This document shows positions 7,160-15,338 of a stretch of DNA of 64,000 nt, piece after piece. Both the position numbers and the translations under genes were made by a program. Origin of the DNA: Micromonospora trifolii (GTDB lineage: Bacteria > Actinomycetota > Actinomycetes > Mycobacteriales > Micromonosporaceae); NCBI RefSeq assembly GCF_022229005.1, contig NZ_JAKKFD010000008.1:62001-126000 (forward strand), given 5' to 3'. The notes beneath the pieces were generated by a model. That model was not told the DNA's origin and made no database searches. It saw only the letters and a program-made list of their open reading frames with translations. Within the stretch, counting starts at the first letter, position 1, and every line of letters starts with the position of its first letter.

Positions 7160-8716
7160 ATGGGTCTTCCACGAAGGTCCGTACTGATCGGGGTGGCAGC
7201 GGCGACAGTGCTGGCCGTCGGTACCCCGGCCCTGGCCGCCGAACCCGTGGGTGTGGTTCGGGCCGCCGGCGGAGCCACCGCCGTGCCGGACAGCTACATC
7301 GTCGTACTCAAGGACAGCGCAGTGGCCCGGGACCGGGTCGGCGACACCGCGAAGCGGCTCTCCGGCCGCCACGGCGGCACTGTGGCCCGCACCTACGGTG
7401 CGGCGCTGCGCGGCTTCGAGGTCACTGTGAACGCGAGCGCGGCGGCGCGGATCGCGGCCGACCCGGCGGTGGCGTACGTCGAGCAGAACCACACCGTCTC
7501 GATCTCCGGCACGCAGGCCAACCCGCCCTCCTGGGGCCTCGACCGGATCGACCAGCGCAACCTGCCGTTGGACAGCTCCTACACCTACCCGAACACGGCG
7601 AGCAACGTGCACGCCTACATCATCGACACCGGCATCCGGTTCTCCCACAACGACTTCGGCGGCCGGGCCACCTCCGGCTACGACGCGGTGGACGGCGGCT
7701 CGGCCGACGACTGCAACGGGCACGGCACGCACGTGGCCGGCACCGTCGGCGGGTCCGCGTACGGGGTGGCCAAGGCCGTCCAGCTCGTCGGCGTGCGGGT
7801 GCTGAACTGCTCCGGCAGTGGCACCAACGCCGGTGTGATCGGCGGCGTCGACTGGGTCACCGCGAACGCGATCAAGCCGGCGGTGGCGAACATGAGCCTC
7901 GGTGGCGGCGCGAACAGCTCGCTGGACAACGCCGTCCGCAACTCGATCGCCTCGGGTGTCACGTACGGCCTGGCGGCCGGCAACGACAACGGCGCGAACG
8001 CCTGCAACACCTCGCCGGCGCGTACCACGGAGGCCATCACGGTGGGCTCGACGACCAGCTCGGACGCCCGGTCGTCGTTCTCCAACGTCGGCACCTGCCT
8101 GGACATCTTCGCGCCCGGCTCGTCGATCACCTCGGCCTGGTACAACAGCAACACCGCCACCAACACGATCAGCGGCACCTCGATGGCCACCCCGCACGTG
8201 GTCGGAGCGGCGGCCCTGGTGGCCAGCGCCAACCCGACCTGGACCCCGGCTCAGGTCCGCAACCAGCTGGTGGCCAACGCCACCCCCAACGTGGTGGGCA
8301 ACCCTGGCTCGGGCTCGCCGAACCTGCTGCTCTACGTGGGCACCGGCACCACCCCGCCGCCGCCCACCGGCTGCACCGGCACCAACGGCACCGACGTGTC
8401 GATCCCGGACGCCGGCTCGGCGGTGACCAGCTCGATCACCATCTCCGGCTGCGGTCGCAACGCCTCCTCGGCCTCCACCGTGGCGGTGAACATCGTGCAC
8501 ACCTACCGCGGTGACCTGGTCATCGACCTGCTGGCCCCGGACGGCAGCTCGTACCGGCTGAAGAACAGCAGCACCTCGGACAGCGCCGACAACGTGAACG
8601 CCACGTACTCGGTGAACGTGTCCGGTGAGGCCGCCGACGGCATCTGGCGACTTCAGGTGCGGGACACCTACTCGGCCGACACCGGCTACATCAACACCTG
8701 GACCCTGACAGTCTGA
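7160..8716 (+). CDS. Secreted subtilisin-like serine protease with P domain
   Basis: 518-residue preproprotease. Order: signal peptide (1 to about 27, ending TPALAAEP), I9 propeptide/inhibitor (about 43-115, DSYIVVLKDSAV to AVAYVEQNH), peptidase S8 domain with Asp156 (AYIIDTGI), His188 (CNGHGTHVAG) and Ser341 (ISGTSMATPHV), and a C-terminal proprotein-convertase P domain (about 415-518, SIPDAGSAVTSSITIS, LAPDGSSYRL). All three catalytic residues are present, so it should be an active extracellular protease matured by propeptide removal. Paired cysteines suggest disulfides. ATG 7160 follows a GGGAGGTAGGAG ribosome site. Monocistronic, with a strong hairpin after the stop. Confidence 0.95.
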   Translation: MGLPRRSVLIGVAAATVLAVGTPALAAEPVGVVRAAGGATAVPDSYIVVLKDSAVARDRVGDTAKRLSGRHGGTVARTYGAALRGFEVTVNASAAARIAADPAVAYVEQNHTVSISGTQANPPSWGLDRIDQRNLPLDSSYTYPNTASNVHAYIIDTGIRFSHNDFGGRATSGYDAVDGGSADDCNGHGTHVAGTVGGSAYGVAKAVQLVGVRVLNCSGSGTNAGVIGGVDWVTANAIKPAVANMSLGGGANSSLDNAVRNSIASGVTYGLAAGNDNGANACNTSPARTTEAITVGSTTSSDARSSFSNVGTCLDIFAPGSSITSAWYNSNTATNTISGTSMATPHVVGAAALVASANPTWTPAQVRNQLVANATPNVVGNPGSGSPNLLLYVGTGTTPPPPTGCTGTNGTDVSIPDAGSAVTSSITISGCGRNASSASTVAVNIVHTYRGDLVIDLLAPDGSSYRLKNSSTSDSADNVNATYSVNVSGEAADGIWRLQVRDTYSADTGYINTWTLTV

Positions 8717-8732
8717 CCGGTCTCCCTACGAC

Positions 8733-8766
8733 CGAGGCCCCACCCGGCACGCCGGATGGGGCCTCG
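8733..8766. terminator. Bidirectional hairpin between convergent genes
   Basis: CGAGGCCCCACCCGGC pairs with GCCGGATGGGGCCTCG around a two-base loop, with one internal mismatch. It lies between the ends of the subtilase and the convergent glycosyltransferase and can serve both. Confidence 0.8.
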
Positions 8767-8783
8767 CGTCGTACGGATCGGGC

Positions 8784-9590
8784 TCAGACCGAGAAGGTGG
8801 CCGGCCGCTCGGTGGCCGGGGCCGGCGGGCGGGCCTTCCACAGGCCGATCTTCTGCGCGGCGAGGCGGCTCAGGTAGGCCGGGTTGAGGATGACGTAGCG
8901 GCGCCAGAGCCGCTTCGGCTCCAGACCGAGGCGCCAGAACCACTCGAGACCGGCGCGCTGCATCCACGGCGGGGGCTGGCGCAGCAGCCCGGCGTGGTAG
9001 TCGAAGGCCGCGCCGACAGCCATCAGCGGCATGTCGAGCAGCGGGCGCATGGCGTACGCGAAGACCTCCTGGCGCGGGCAGCCGAGCCCGACCAGGACCA
9101 ACCGGGCACCACTGGACCGGATCCGGTCGGCGATCTCGGCGTCCTCACCGGGCTGGACGGCACGGAACTTGGACGGCTCCACCCCGGCGATCTTCAGCGC
9201 CGGGAACATCCGCTCCAGGGCCGGGATCAACCGGGTGAGGGTTTCCTCGGTCGAGCCGTACAGGTAGACCGGAAGCCCCTCGTCGGCGAAGCGTGACAGC
9301 ACGTGCAGGGTCAGGGTCGGGCCGTACACCCGGTCGCTGAGCCCGGCGTGGTGAAGCAGGTTGAGCGCCCACCGCACCGGCTGCCCGTCCGGCGTGACAA
9401 CGTCGAAGGAGTTGAGCCGCGCGTTGTGCGCCGGGTCGAGCACCCCGGTCATCACACCGTGCACTGCCAACGCGGTCAGCGCGAGGGGACGCCGCTCGTG
9501 TGCCGCGGTGACCACCGCGTCGGTCGCCGTGGCGTAGTCGGTGGCGTCGACCAGGACGCCGAGCACGTTGCGCTTCGTCCGGGCGCTCAT
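8784..9590 (-). CDS. WecG/TagA/CpsF-family glycosyltransferase
   Basis: 268 residues of the GT26 family, which transfers N-acetylmannosamine or related sugars onto lipid-linked acceptors in wall-polymer and capsule synthesis. Family blocks visible: an N-terminal strand-loop ([12 protein letters not shown]), [27 protein letters not shown], the [11 protein letters not shown] block, and a basic amphipathic C-terminus ([19 protein letters not shown]) that in TagA-type enzymes binds the membrane. Start ATG 9590 overlaps the stop of the epimerase gene by four bases (ATGA), so the two are translationally coupled and probably act on one sugar. The true product sugar cannot be told from sequence. Confidence 0.9.
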   Translation of the reverse strand: MSARTKRNVLGVLVDATDYATATDAVVTAAHERRPLALTALAVHGVMTGVLDPAHNARLNSFDVVTPDGQPVRWALNLLHHAGLSDRVYGPTLTLHVLSRFADEGLPVYLYGSTEETLTRLIPALERMFPALKIAGVEPSKFRAVQPGEDAEIADRIRSSGARLVLVGLGCPRQEVFAYAMRPLLDMPLMAVGAAFDYHAGLLRQPPPWMQRAGLEWFWRLGLEPKRLWRRYVILNPAYLSRLAAQKIGLWKARPPAPATERPATFSV

Positions 9591-10660
9591 GGCTGGGCCA
9601 CCCACTTGTCCACGTTGGCCTCGTAGATTTCCCGCAGGATCATCGGCACGTCGTATGTGATCTTCCAGTCCGGATACTGCGCCTCGAACCGGGCCATGCT
9701 GCTGACGTACCACTGGTGGTCGCCGGTGCGGCTCTGCTCGACATAGTTGATCCGCGCCTCGCGGCCGGTGATCTCCTCGGCGATCCGGAACGCCTCGATG
9801 TGCGAGGTGTTGGAGTGCCGGCCGCCACCGAGGTTGTAGACCTCGGCGGATCGCGGGGCCCGGAAGAACGCCTCGAACGCGGTCAGCACGTCGTGCGAGT
9901 GGATCGCGTCCCGGACCATCTTGCCCTTGTAGCCGAAGAGGTTGTACGTCCGGCCCTCCATGACGCAGCGCATCAGATAGGCCAGGAACCCGTGCAGCTC
10001 GGCCGCGGAGTGCGCCGGGCCGGTCAGCGTGCCGCCCCGGAAGCAGGCGGTCTTCATGTCGAAGTAGCGACCGTACTCCTGGACCATCACGTCCGCGGCG
10101 ACCTTGGAGGCGCCGAAGACCGAGTGCAGCGAGTGGTCGATCGACATCTCTTCGGTGATGCCCTGGTACCAGCGGTGGTCCTCGGGCAGTTCGTACCGGG
10201 TCTCCAGCTCGATGAGCGGCAGGCTGTTGGGCCGGTCGCCGTACACCTTGTTGGTCGAGCAGTGGATGAACGGCGCGTCGATCGCGTGCCGGCGGGTGTT
10301 CTCCAGGATGTTGAGCGTGCCGCCGGCGTTCACGTCGAAGTCCGTGTACGGCTCCTTGGCTGCCCAGTCGTGGCTCGGCTGGGCAGCGCTGTGGATCACC
10401 ACGGCGATGTCCGAGCCGTACTTCTTGAACACCTGCTCCAGGCCGTCCCGGTCCCGGATGTCCACCGCGAAGTGGGTGTACGCGTTACCCAGGTCACGGC
10501 CGAGCCGTTCCAGACTCCACGAGGTGGAGCCGTCCTCGCCGAAGAAGTACCGGCGCATGTCGTTGTCGATGCCGACGACATCCAGACCGAGGCCGGCGAA
10601 ATGCCGGACCGCCTCGGAGCCGATCAGACCACCCGACCCTGTCACCAACGCGACACTCAC
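9587..10660 (-). CDS. NAD-dependent sugar epimerase (CDP-paratose 2-epimerase-like SDR)
   Basis: 357-residue extended short-chain dehydrogenase. The Rossmann signature [16 protein letters not shown] is at the N-terminus; the family blocks [11 protein letters not shown] and [19 protein letters not shown] resemble CDP-paratose/CDP-tyvelose 2-epimerases. The expected YxxxK reads FGASK, so the catalytic Tyr position is Phe; I believe other members of this subgroup share that, but cannot check. GTG 10660 is chosen because AGGAG sits seven bases upstream; ATG 10678 is an alternative adding six residues. First gene of a two-gene operon with the glycosyltransferase, so it likely makes its nucleotide-sugar donor. 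Confidence 0.88.
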   Translation of the reverse strand: MSVALVTGSGGLIGSEAVRHFAGLGLDVVGIDNDMRRYFFGEDGSTSWSLERLGRDLGNAYTHFAVDIRDRDGLEQVFKKYGSDIAVVIHSAAQPSHDWAAKEPYTDFDVNAGGTLNILENTRRHAIDAPFIHCSTNKVYGDRPNSLPLIELETRYELPEDHRWYQGITEEMSIDHSLHSVFGASKVAADVMVQEYGRYFDMKTACFRGGTLTGPAHSAAELHGFLAYLMRCVMEGRTYNLFGYKGKMVRDAIHSHDVLTAFEAFFRAPRSAEVYNLGGGRHSNTSHIEAFRIAEEITGREARINYVEQSRTGDHQWYVSSMARFEAQYPDWKITYDVPMILREIYEANVDKWVAQP

Positions 10661-10735
10661 ACGCCACTCCTGGTCCATCGGAGGCAGAATCCATCGGAGC
10701 ATAGCGTGACGTCCAGCACGCCCCGATATGACGGA

Positions 10736-10760
10736 AGGGCCCCGCATGAAGCGGAGCCCT
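10736..10760 (-). terminator. Hairpin after tRNA-Leu
   Basis: On the minus strand AGGGCTCCGC, loop TTCAT, then GCGGGGCCCT: ten pairs including one U-G wobble, starting seven bases after the encoded CCA. It pairs fully only in the direction of tRNA transcription. Confidence 0.7.
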
Positions 10761-10766
10761 CGTCGG

Positions 10767-10852
10767 TGGTGGGGATGGGGGGAGTTGAACCCCCACGCCC
10801 TTTCGGGCACACGGACCTGAACCGTGCGCGTCTGCCATTCCGCCACATCCCC
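10767..10852 (-). tRNA. tRNA-Leu (anticodon CAG)
   Basis: Class II tRNA with long variable arm. Acceptor GGGGATG pairs with CATCCCC, the discriminator is A, and CCA is encoded (10767-10769). Anticodon arm CACGG-TTCAGGT-CCGTG gives CAG, reading CUG. The T arm is GTGGGGGTTCAACTCCCCCC. A tRNA-Leu gene next to fhaA is, as I recall, also found in mycobacteria, supporting conserved synteny. Confidence 0.96.
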
Positions 10853-10869
10853 GTGGCACAACCCGGAAC

Positions 10870-10899
10870 ACTCTAGCTGCCCGGCCCCGCTGTCTCCAA
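10870..10899 (-). promoter_or_regulatory. Promoter of tRNA-Leu
   Basis: On the minus strand TTGGAG (-35) and TAGAGT (-10) are separated by 18 bases; the predicted start lies about ten bases before the mature tRNA 5' end. Confidence 0.6.
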
Positions 10900-11085
10900 C
10901 GGGCCTCGGGAATACTACGCTGTCCCTGGCGCTCGCCACGAGCGATTACCGTTCGTGGCGGACGAAAGATTAGCACGACAGTCGCGGCCCTTCCGAACGG
11001 GCCGAGAGCAGCCGGCCGAGCGGCGTGTGAGCTGCGCGCGCGCCGGCCGGATACCATCATGTCCTCGGGACCCGAGGAGGAGCCG

Positions 11086-11847
11086 GTGAGCGTGCTGCAA
11101 CGCTTCGAGAAGCGTCTGGAAGGCCTGGTCGAAGGGGCCTTCGCCAAGGTCTTCAAAGGGGTGGTCCACCCCGTGGAGATCCTCAACGCCATGCAGCGGG
11201 AGGCCGAGGCGCACAAGGCGATCCTGGCCGGTGGGCGCACGTTGGTGCCCAACCGCTACGTGATCGATCTCTCGCCGTTCGACCACAGTCGGCTGGCGCC
11301 GTACGCCGCCGCGCTGGCCCAGGAGTTGGCCCAGTCGCAGGCGGAGTTCATCGGCGAGCAGGCGTGGACGGTCTACGGCGACGTGATCGTCGAGATCGAG
11401 CGAGGGGAGGGTCTGGACACGGGCATGTTCCGTGTCACGGCCGAGGTCTACACCGGCGGCGAGGTCGCCCCGGTGTCGGCGCCCGGCTACGACGCCGGCC
11501 CGCCCGCCTACCCCGCGTACGACCAGGGCGGTGGCTACGGCCCGCCGCCCGGGCACGGTGGCGGTCGCAACGTGCGGCTGGTCTCCGGCGACGGTCGTAC
11601 CTACCCCCTCCAGATGGGGTCGACGGTGATCGGTCGCGGCGACCAGGCCAACCTGCGTCTGCCCGACGTCGGCATCTCCCGGCGACACGCCCGGCTGGAT
11701 TTCGACGGGGGTCAGGTCGTGCTGACCGACCTGGGTTCGACCAACGGCACCATGGTGAACGGGCAGCGGGTCTCCGCCGTCGCGCTCAACCCCGGTGACA
11801 TGGTCCAGCTCGGGACGACGACGCTGACCTTCCGCGTGGACGGCTGA
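11086..11847 (+). CDS. fhaA: FhaA, DUF3662 and FHA domain phosphothreonine reader
   Basis: 253 residues. The N-terminal DUF3662 domain (about 1-110, VLQRFEKRLEGLVEGAFAKV) is followed by a Gly/Pro/Tyr-rich linker (about 130-165) and a C-terminal FHA domain (VIGRGDQANLRLPDVGISRR, DLGSTNGTMVNG) with the conserved GR, SxxH and N residues for phosphothreonine. In mycobacteria FhaA binds kinase-phosphorylated MviN/Wag31-linked partners and tunes polar wall synthesis. GTG 11086 is preferred to ATG 11059: GAGGAGG ends five bases upstream, and a -10 TACCAT at 11052-11057 would put the transcript start past 11059. First gene of the fhaA-pknB operon. Confidence 0.95.
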   Translation: MSVLQRFEKRLEGLVEGAFAKVFKGVVHPVEILNAMQREAEAHKAILAGGRTLVPNRYVIDLSPFDHSRLAPYAAALAQELAQSQAEFIGEQAWTVYGDVIVEIERGEGLDTGMFRVTAEVYTGGEVAPVSAPGYDAGPPAYPAYDQGGGYGPPPGHGGGRNVRLVSGDGRTYPLQMGSTVIGRGDQANLRLPDVGISRRHARLDFDGGQVVLTDLGSTNGTMVNGQRVSAVALNPGDMVQLGTTTLTFRVDG

Positions 11848-11853
11848 CCCGCC

Positions 11854-12339
11854 TTGCCGGAACTGGTCATCACCGTTGCCCGGTTCGGGTTCCTGATCCT
11901 GCTGTGGATCTTCGTGTTCACTGTGGTCGGCGTGATCCGCCGGGACCTCTTCGCGGGGGCCCGGTCTGGTCGTCTGGTGGCCGCACCACGCGCGGTGGGC
12001 GCCTCGACGGGGCAGGCGGCCAAGCCAGCGAAGGTGAAACGGGGCCGAGCGGCACACCAGCTCGTGGTGACGGCTGGTCAGCTGGCCGGCACCAAAATCA
12101 CTCTCGGTGAAGCGCAGATCACGATCGGTCGGGCCGAGGACTCCACCCTGGTCATTACCGACGACTACGCCTCCGCGCGACACGCCCGGCTCCTGCCGCG
12201 TGACGGGCAGTGGTACGTCGAGGACCTTGGCTCGACTAACGGCACGTACCTCGATCGCGCTAAGGTCTCCGGACCAACCCCCGTCCCCCTCGGCGTGCCG
12301 ATCCGGATCGGCCGCACTTCCCTCGAATTACGGCCATGA
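11854..12339 (+). CDS. fhaB: FhaB (FipA), membrane-anchored FHA protein
   Basis: 161 residues beginning at TTG 11854, six bases after fhaA. One N-terminal membrane helix (about 5-28, TVARFGFLILLWIFVFTVVG) precedes the conserved VIRRDLFAGARS segment, a basic linker and a C-terminal FHA domain (TIGRAEDSTLVI, ASARHARLL, DLGSTNGTYLD). FhaB/FipA is a substrate and reader of PknA/PknB signalling at the septum in mycobacteria. The TTG start is the only one that retains the conserved MPELVITVARFGF beginning. It overlaps pstP by four bases (ATGA). Confidence 0.95.
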   Translation: MPELVITVARFGFLILLWIFVFTVVGVIRRDLFAGARSGRLVAAPRAVGASTGQAAKPAKVKRGRAAHQLVVTAGQLAGTKITLGEAQITIGRAEDSTLVITDDYASARHARLLPRDGQWYVEDLGSTNGTYLDRAKVSGPTPVPLGVPIRIGRTSLELRP

Positions 12340-13814
12340 CTCTGACCCTGCGCTATGCGGCCCACAGCGACCGCGGTCTGATCCGAGACGGCAATCAAGA
12401 CTCCGTCTACGCCGGGCCGCGGTTACTCGCCGTTGCCGACGGCATGGGCGGTATGGCCGCCGGTGACGTCGCCAGCAACATCGTCATCGGTGCCATGGCG
12501 CCGCTCGACGAGGACGTCCCAGGGGACGCTCTCGTCGACGCGTTGCGTTCGGCCGTGGGCACCGCCAACCAACAACTCCGCGACACGGTGGACGCCAACC
12601 CACAGCTGGAGGGGATGGGCACCACGCTGACGGCGACCCTCTTCACCGGCAGCAAGCTGGGAATGGTCCACATCGGCGACTCGCGGGCCTATCTGCTGCG
12701 CAATGGCGAGTTCGCGCAGATCACCAAGGACGACACGTACGTCCAGATGCTTGTCGACGAAGGTCGGATCAGCGCCGAGGAGGCGAGCAGCCACCCGCAG
12801 CGGTCGCTGCTCACCCGAGCCCTCGACGGTCGGGACATCGACCCGGAATACTCGGTCCGCCAGGTCATGCCCGGCGACCGGTATCTGATCTGCAGCGACG
12901 GCCTCTCGGGCGTGGTCAGCGCCGAAACCATCGGCGAGACCCTGCGGGAGTACACCGACCCGCAGCAGTGCGTCGAGCGGCTGGTGCAGCTCGCGCTGCG
13001 CGGCGGTGGGCCGGACAACATCACGGTGATCATCGCCGACGCCACGGACCAGGACATCGTGGAGGCGACCCCGATCGTGGGCGGCGCCGCCGCCCGGGAC
13101 CGCGGCATGGCCACCTCGGCCGACGACTCGACTCCGGCAGCCCGGGCATCGGCGCTCTCCGCGCCGCGCCCGGCCGCACCCGAGGAGCCGGCGGCCTCCG
13201 ACGATGACGCCGACCGGCCGAAGCGACGCCCGGTCCGGACCGCCGCGATGGCGCTGGCCCTGCTGGTGATCGTCGGCGGAGCGTCCTTCGGTGGTTGGAC
13301 GTACACCCAGCGGCAGTACTACGTGGGCGCCACCGAAGAGGGCCAGGTTGCCGTCTTCCGCGGTGTCCAGGGTCAGATCGCCGGGATGGACCTGTCCAGC
13401 GTGCACCGCCGCAGCGGCACCCGGCTGGACGACCTCACCGTCGCCGCACAGGACACCGTCAAGGTCGGCATCCGGGCCAAGAGTGAGCCGGACGCCGAGC
13501 GTCAGCTCGCCGAGCTGACCAGCGACACGCCGAGCAACCCGAACCTGAAGCCGCTCTGCCCGCTCGACCCGACCGTCGCTGGCGGCAACAACACGCCCAC
13601 GCCCACGCCGACGCCGGTCGGTTCGACACCGACCCCGAACGGCAGCCCGAGCGCCAACGCGTCGCCGACCCCCAACGGGGTTGTCAGCGCGAGCCCGACC
13701 GCCGGTGCCACCACCGCTCTCGGTGGGGCCGGCGCGACCACCACACCCGACGTCACGCCCTCCGACTCGGCAACGCCGGCGCTCGACCCGGCCGGCTGCC
13801 GGTCTCCTGAGTGA
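12336..13814 (+). CDS. pstP: PstP, PP2C-family Ser/Thr phosphatase
   Basis: 492 residues: cytoplasmic PP2C domain (1 to about 235) with all metal-binding motifs (RDGNQDS, ADGMGGMAAG, CSDGLSG, GGPDNITVI), a juxtamembrane linker, one transmembrane helix (about 300-322, MALALLVIVGGASFGGW) and a roughly 170-residue extracytoplasmic part that ends in a long Thr/Pro/Ser tail. It reverses PknA/PknB phosphorylation of division, wall and FHA proteins. Translationally coupled to fhaB (ATGA). The Thr/Pro tail is longer than I remember for the mycobacterial protein and may cross the wall. Confidence 0.96.
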   Translation: MTLTLRYAAHSDRGLIRDGNQDSVYAGPRLLAVADGMGGMAAGDVASNIVIGAMAPLDEDVPGDALVDALRSAVGTANQQLRDTVDANPQLEGMGTTLTATLFTGSKLGMVHIGDSRAYLLRNGEFAQITKDDTYVQMLVDEGRISAEEASSHPQRSLLTRALDGRDIDPEYSVRQVMPGDRYLICSDGLSGVVSAETIGETLREYTDPQQCVERLVQLALRGGGPDNITVIIADATDQDIVEATPIVGGAAARDRGMATSADDSTPAARASALSAPRPAAPEEPAASDDDADRPKRRPVRTAAMALALLVIVGGASFGGWTYTQRQYYVGATEEGQVAVFRGVQGQIAGMDLSSVHRRSGTRLDDLTVAAQDTVKVGIRAKSEPDAERQLAELTSDTPSNPNLKPLCPLDPTVAGGNNTPTPTPTPVGSTPTPNGSPSANASPTPNGVVSASPTAGATTALGGAGATTTPDVTPSDSATPALDPAGCRSPE

Positions 13815-13844
13815 GCGTCGGCTGAGATCCTGAGGACTCCACCC

Positions 13845-15338
13845 GTGACCGTAGCGGCCACACCGGCACCCTCGCCCGCCACTGCGGGCGAGCAATCCGG
13901 CGTACGCCTGGCGCGGTCGCGCCGCAACGCCGAGCTGTACCTGCTGTTGCTCGCGATGGTGCTGGTGGCCGCGTACGGGGCGACCGTCGAGGCGAACCTG
14001 CTGGACACGGTCACCCCGGACTTCTGGATGCCGGCCGCCGCGCTCGGCGCGGTCTTCCTCGGCCTGCACCTGGTCATCCGGTTCCTCGCCCCGTTCGCCG
14101 ACCCGGCGCTGCTGCCGGCGGTGGCCCTGCTCAACGGGCTCGGGGTGGGCTTCCTGCGCCGGATCGACCTGGGCGACGCCCCGGTGGCCGAGCGGGAGAG
14201 TCTGGCCGTCTTCGCCGGGCAGGGTGGGCGCCAGTTGGCCTGGACGCTCGGTGCGGTGATCCTCGCCGCCGGCCTGCTCGCGATCATGCGCGACCACCGG
14301 TCGATCTCGCGGTACGCGTACACCCTGGGGTTGGCCGGCATCGTGCTGGTGATGATCCCGGCGGTGCTGCCGTCGAGCATCTCCGAGATCAACGGCGCGA
14401 AGCTTTGGGTCCGGGTCGGCAGCTTCTCCATCCAGCCGGGTGAGTTCGCCAAGCTGGCGCTGCTGGTCTTCTTCGCCTACTACCTGGTGCGTAAGCGCGA
14501 GGTGCTGTCGCTGGCCAGCCGGCGCTTCCTCGGCATCGACTTCCCGCGGGGCCGCGACCTGGGCCCGGTGGTCGGCGTCTGGCTGATCAGCGTCCTGGTG
14601 CTGGTCTTCGAGAAGGACCTGGGCACCTCGCTGCTCTACTTCGGCATGTTCGTGGTGACGCTCTACATCGCCACCGAACGTGTCAGCTGGCTGCTGATCG
14701 GCCTGGTCCTCTTCTTCGGCGGCGCCTACCTCGCCTACTTCCTCGGTTCGACGGTGGGCGGTCCGTTCGCCAACTTCTACGTGCGGGCGGAGATCTGGCT
14801 CGACCCGTTCGCCGACCCGACCAACAAGGGCTACCAACTCGTGCAGGGCCTGCTGGCCCTGGGCACGGGTGGGCTCTTCGGTGCCGGGCCGGGTGGCGGT
14901 CAGCCGGAGATCCTGCCCGAGGTGCAGAACGACTTCATCTTCGCCGGCATCGGTGAGGAGATCGGCCTCTTCGGCCTCTCCGCGCTGCTGGTCGTCTACC
15001 TGCTCATCGTGGAGCGCGGGCTGCGTGCCGCGCTCGCGGTACGGGACTCGTTCGGCAAGCTGCTCGCCGGCGGTCTCGCGTTCACTCTCGGCCTCCAGGT
15101 CTTCGTGATCGTCGGCGGGATCAGCAAGCTGATTCCGCTGACCGGTCAGACCACCCCGTTCCTGTCCGCCGGTGGGTCGTCGCTGATGGCCAACTGGCTG
15201 CTCATCGCGGTGCTGCTGCGGGTCTCCGACGGCGCCCGCCGGCCGGTGACCGGAGGCGGCGGCGGCAAGGCGGCTCGCCCCAGCGCTGGCCCGCCCGAGC
15301 AGCTGCACGGTGCTCCCACGGAGGTGATCAAGCCGTGA
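13845..15338 (+). CDS. rodA: RodA, SEDS peptidoglycan glycosyltransferase
   Basis: 497-residue polytopic FtsW/RodA/SpoVE protein with about ten to twelve membrane helices. SEDS motifs are visible: KLWVRVGSFSIQPGEFAKLA, VFEKDLGTSLLYFGMF, the large loop with YQLVQGLLALGTGGLFGAG, and QNDFIFAGIGEEIGLFG. It polymerises lipid II together with the class B PBP encoded next. GTG 13845 has GAGGA eight bases upstream. Its end overlaps pbpA by four bases (GTGA), keeping the glycosyltransferase/transpeptidase pair in fixed ratio. Confidence 0.96.
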   Translation: MTVAATPAPSPATAGEQSGVRLARSRRNAELYLLLLAMVLVAAYGATVEANLLDTVTPDFWMPAAALGAVFLGLHLVIRFLAPFADPALLPAVALLNGLGVGFLRRIDLGDAPVAERESLAVFAGQGGRQLAWTLGAVILAAGLLAIMRDHRSISRYAYTLGLAGIVLVMIPAVLPSSISEINGAKLWVRVGSFSIQPGEFAKLALLVFFAYYLVRKREVLSLASRRFLGIDFPRGRDLGPVVGVWLISVLVLVFEKDLGTSLLYFGMFVVTLYIATERVSWLLIGLVLFFGGAYLAYFLGSTVGGPFANFYVRAEIWLDPFADPTNKGYQLVQGLLALGTGGLFGAGPGGGQPEILPEVQNDFIFAGIGEEIGLFGLSALLVVYLLIVERGLRAALAVRDSFGKLLAGGLAFTLGLQVFVIVGGISKLIPLTGQTTPFLSAGGSSLMANWLLIAVLLRVSDGARRPVTGGGGGKAARPSAGPPEQLHGAPTEVIKP

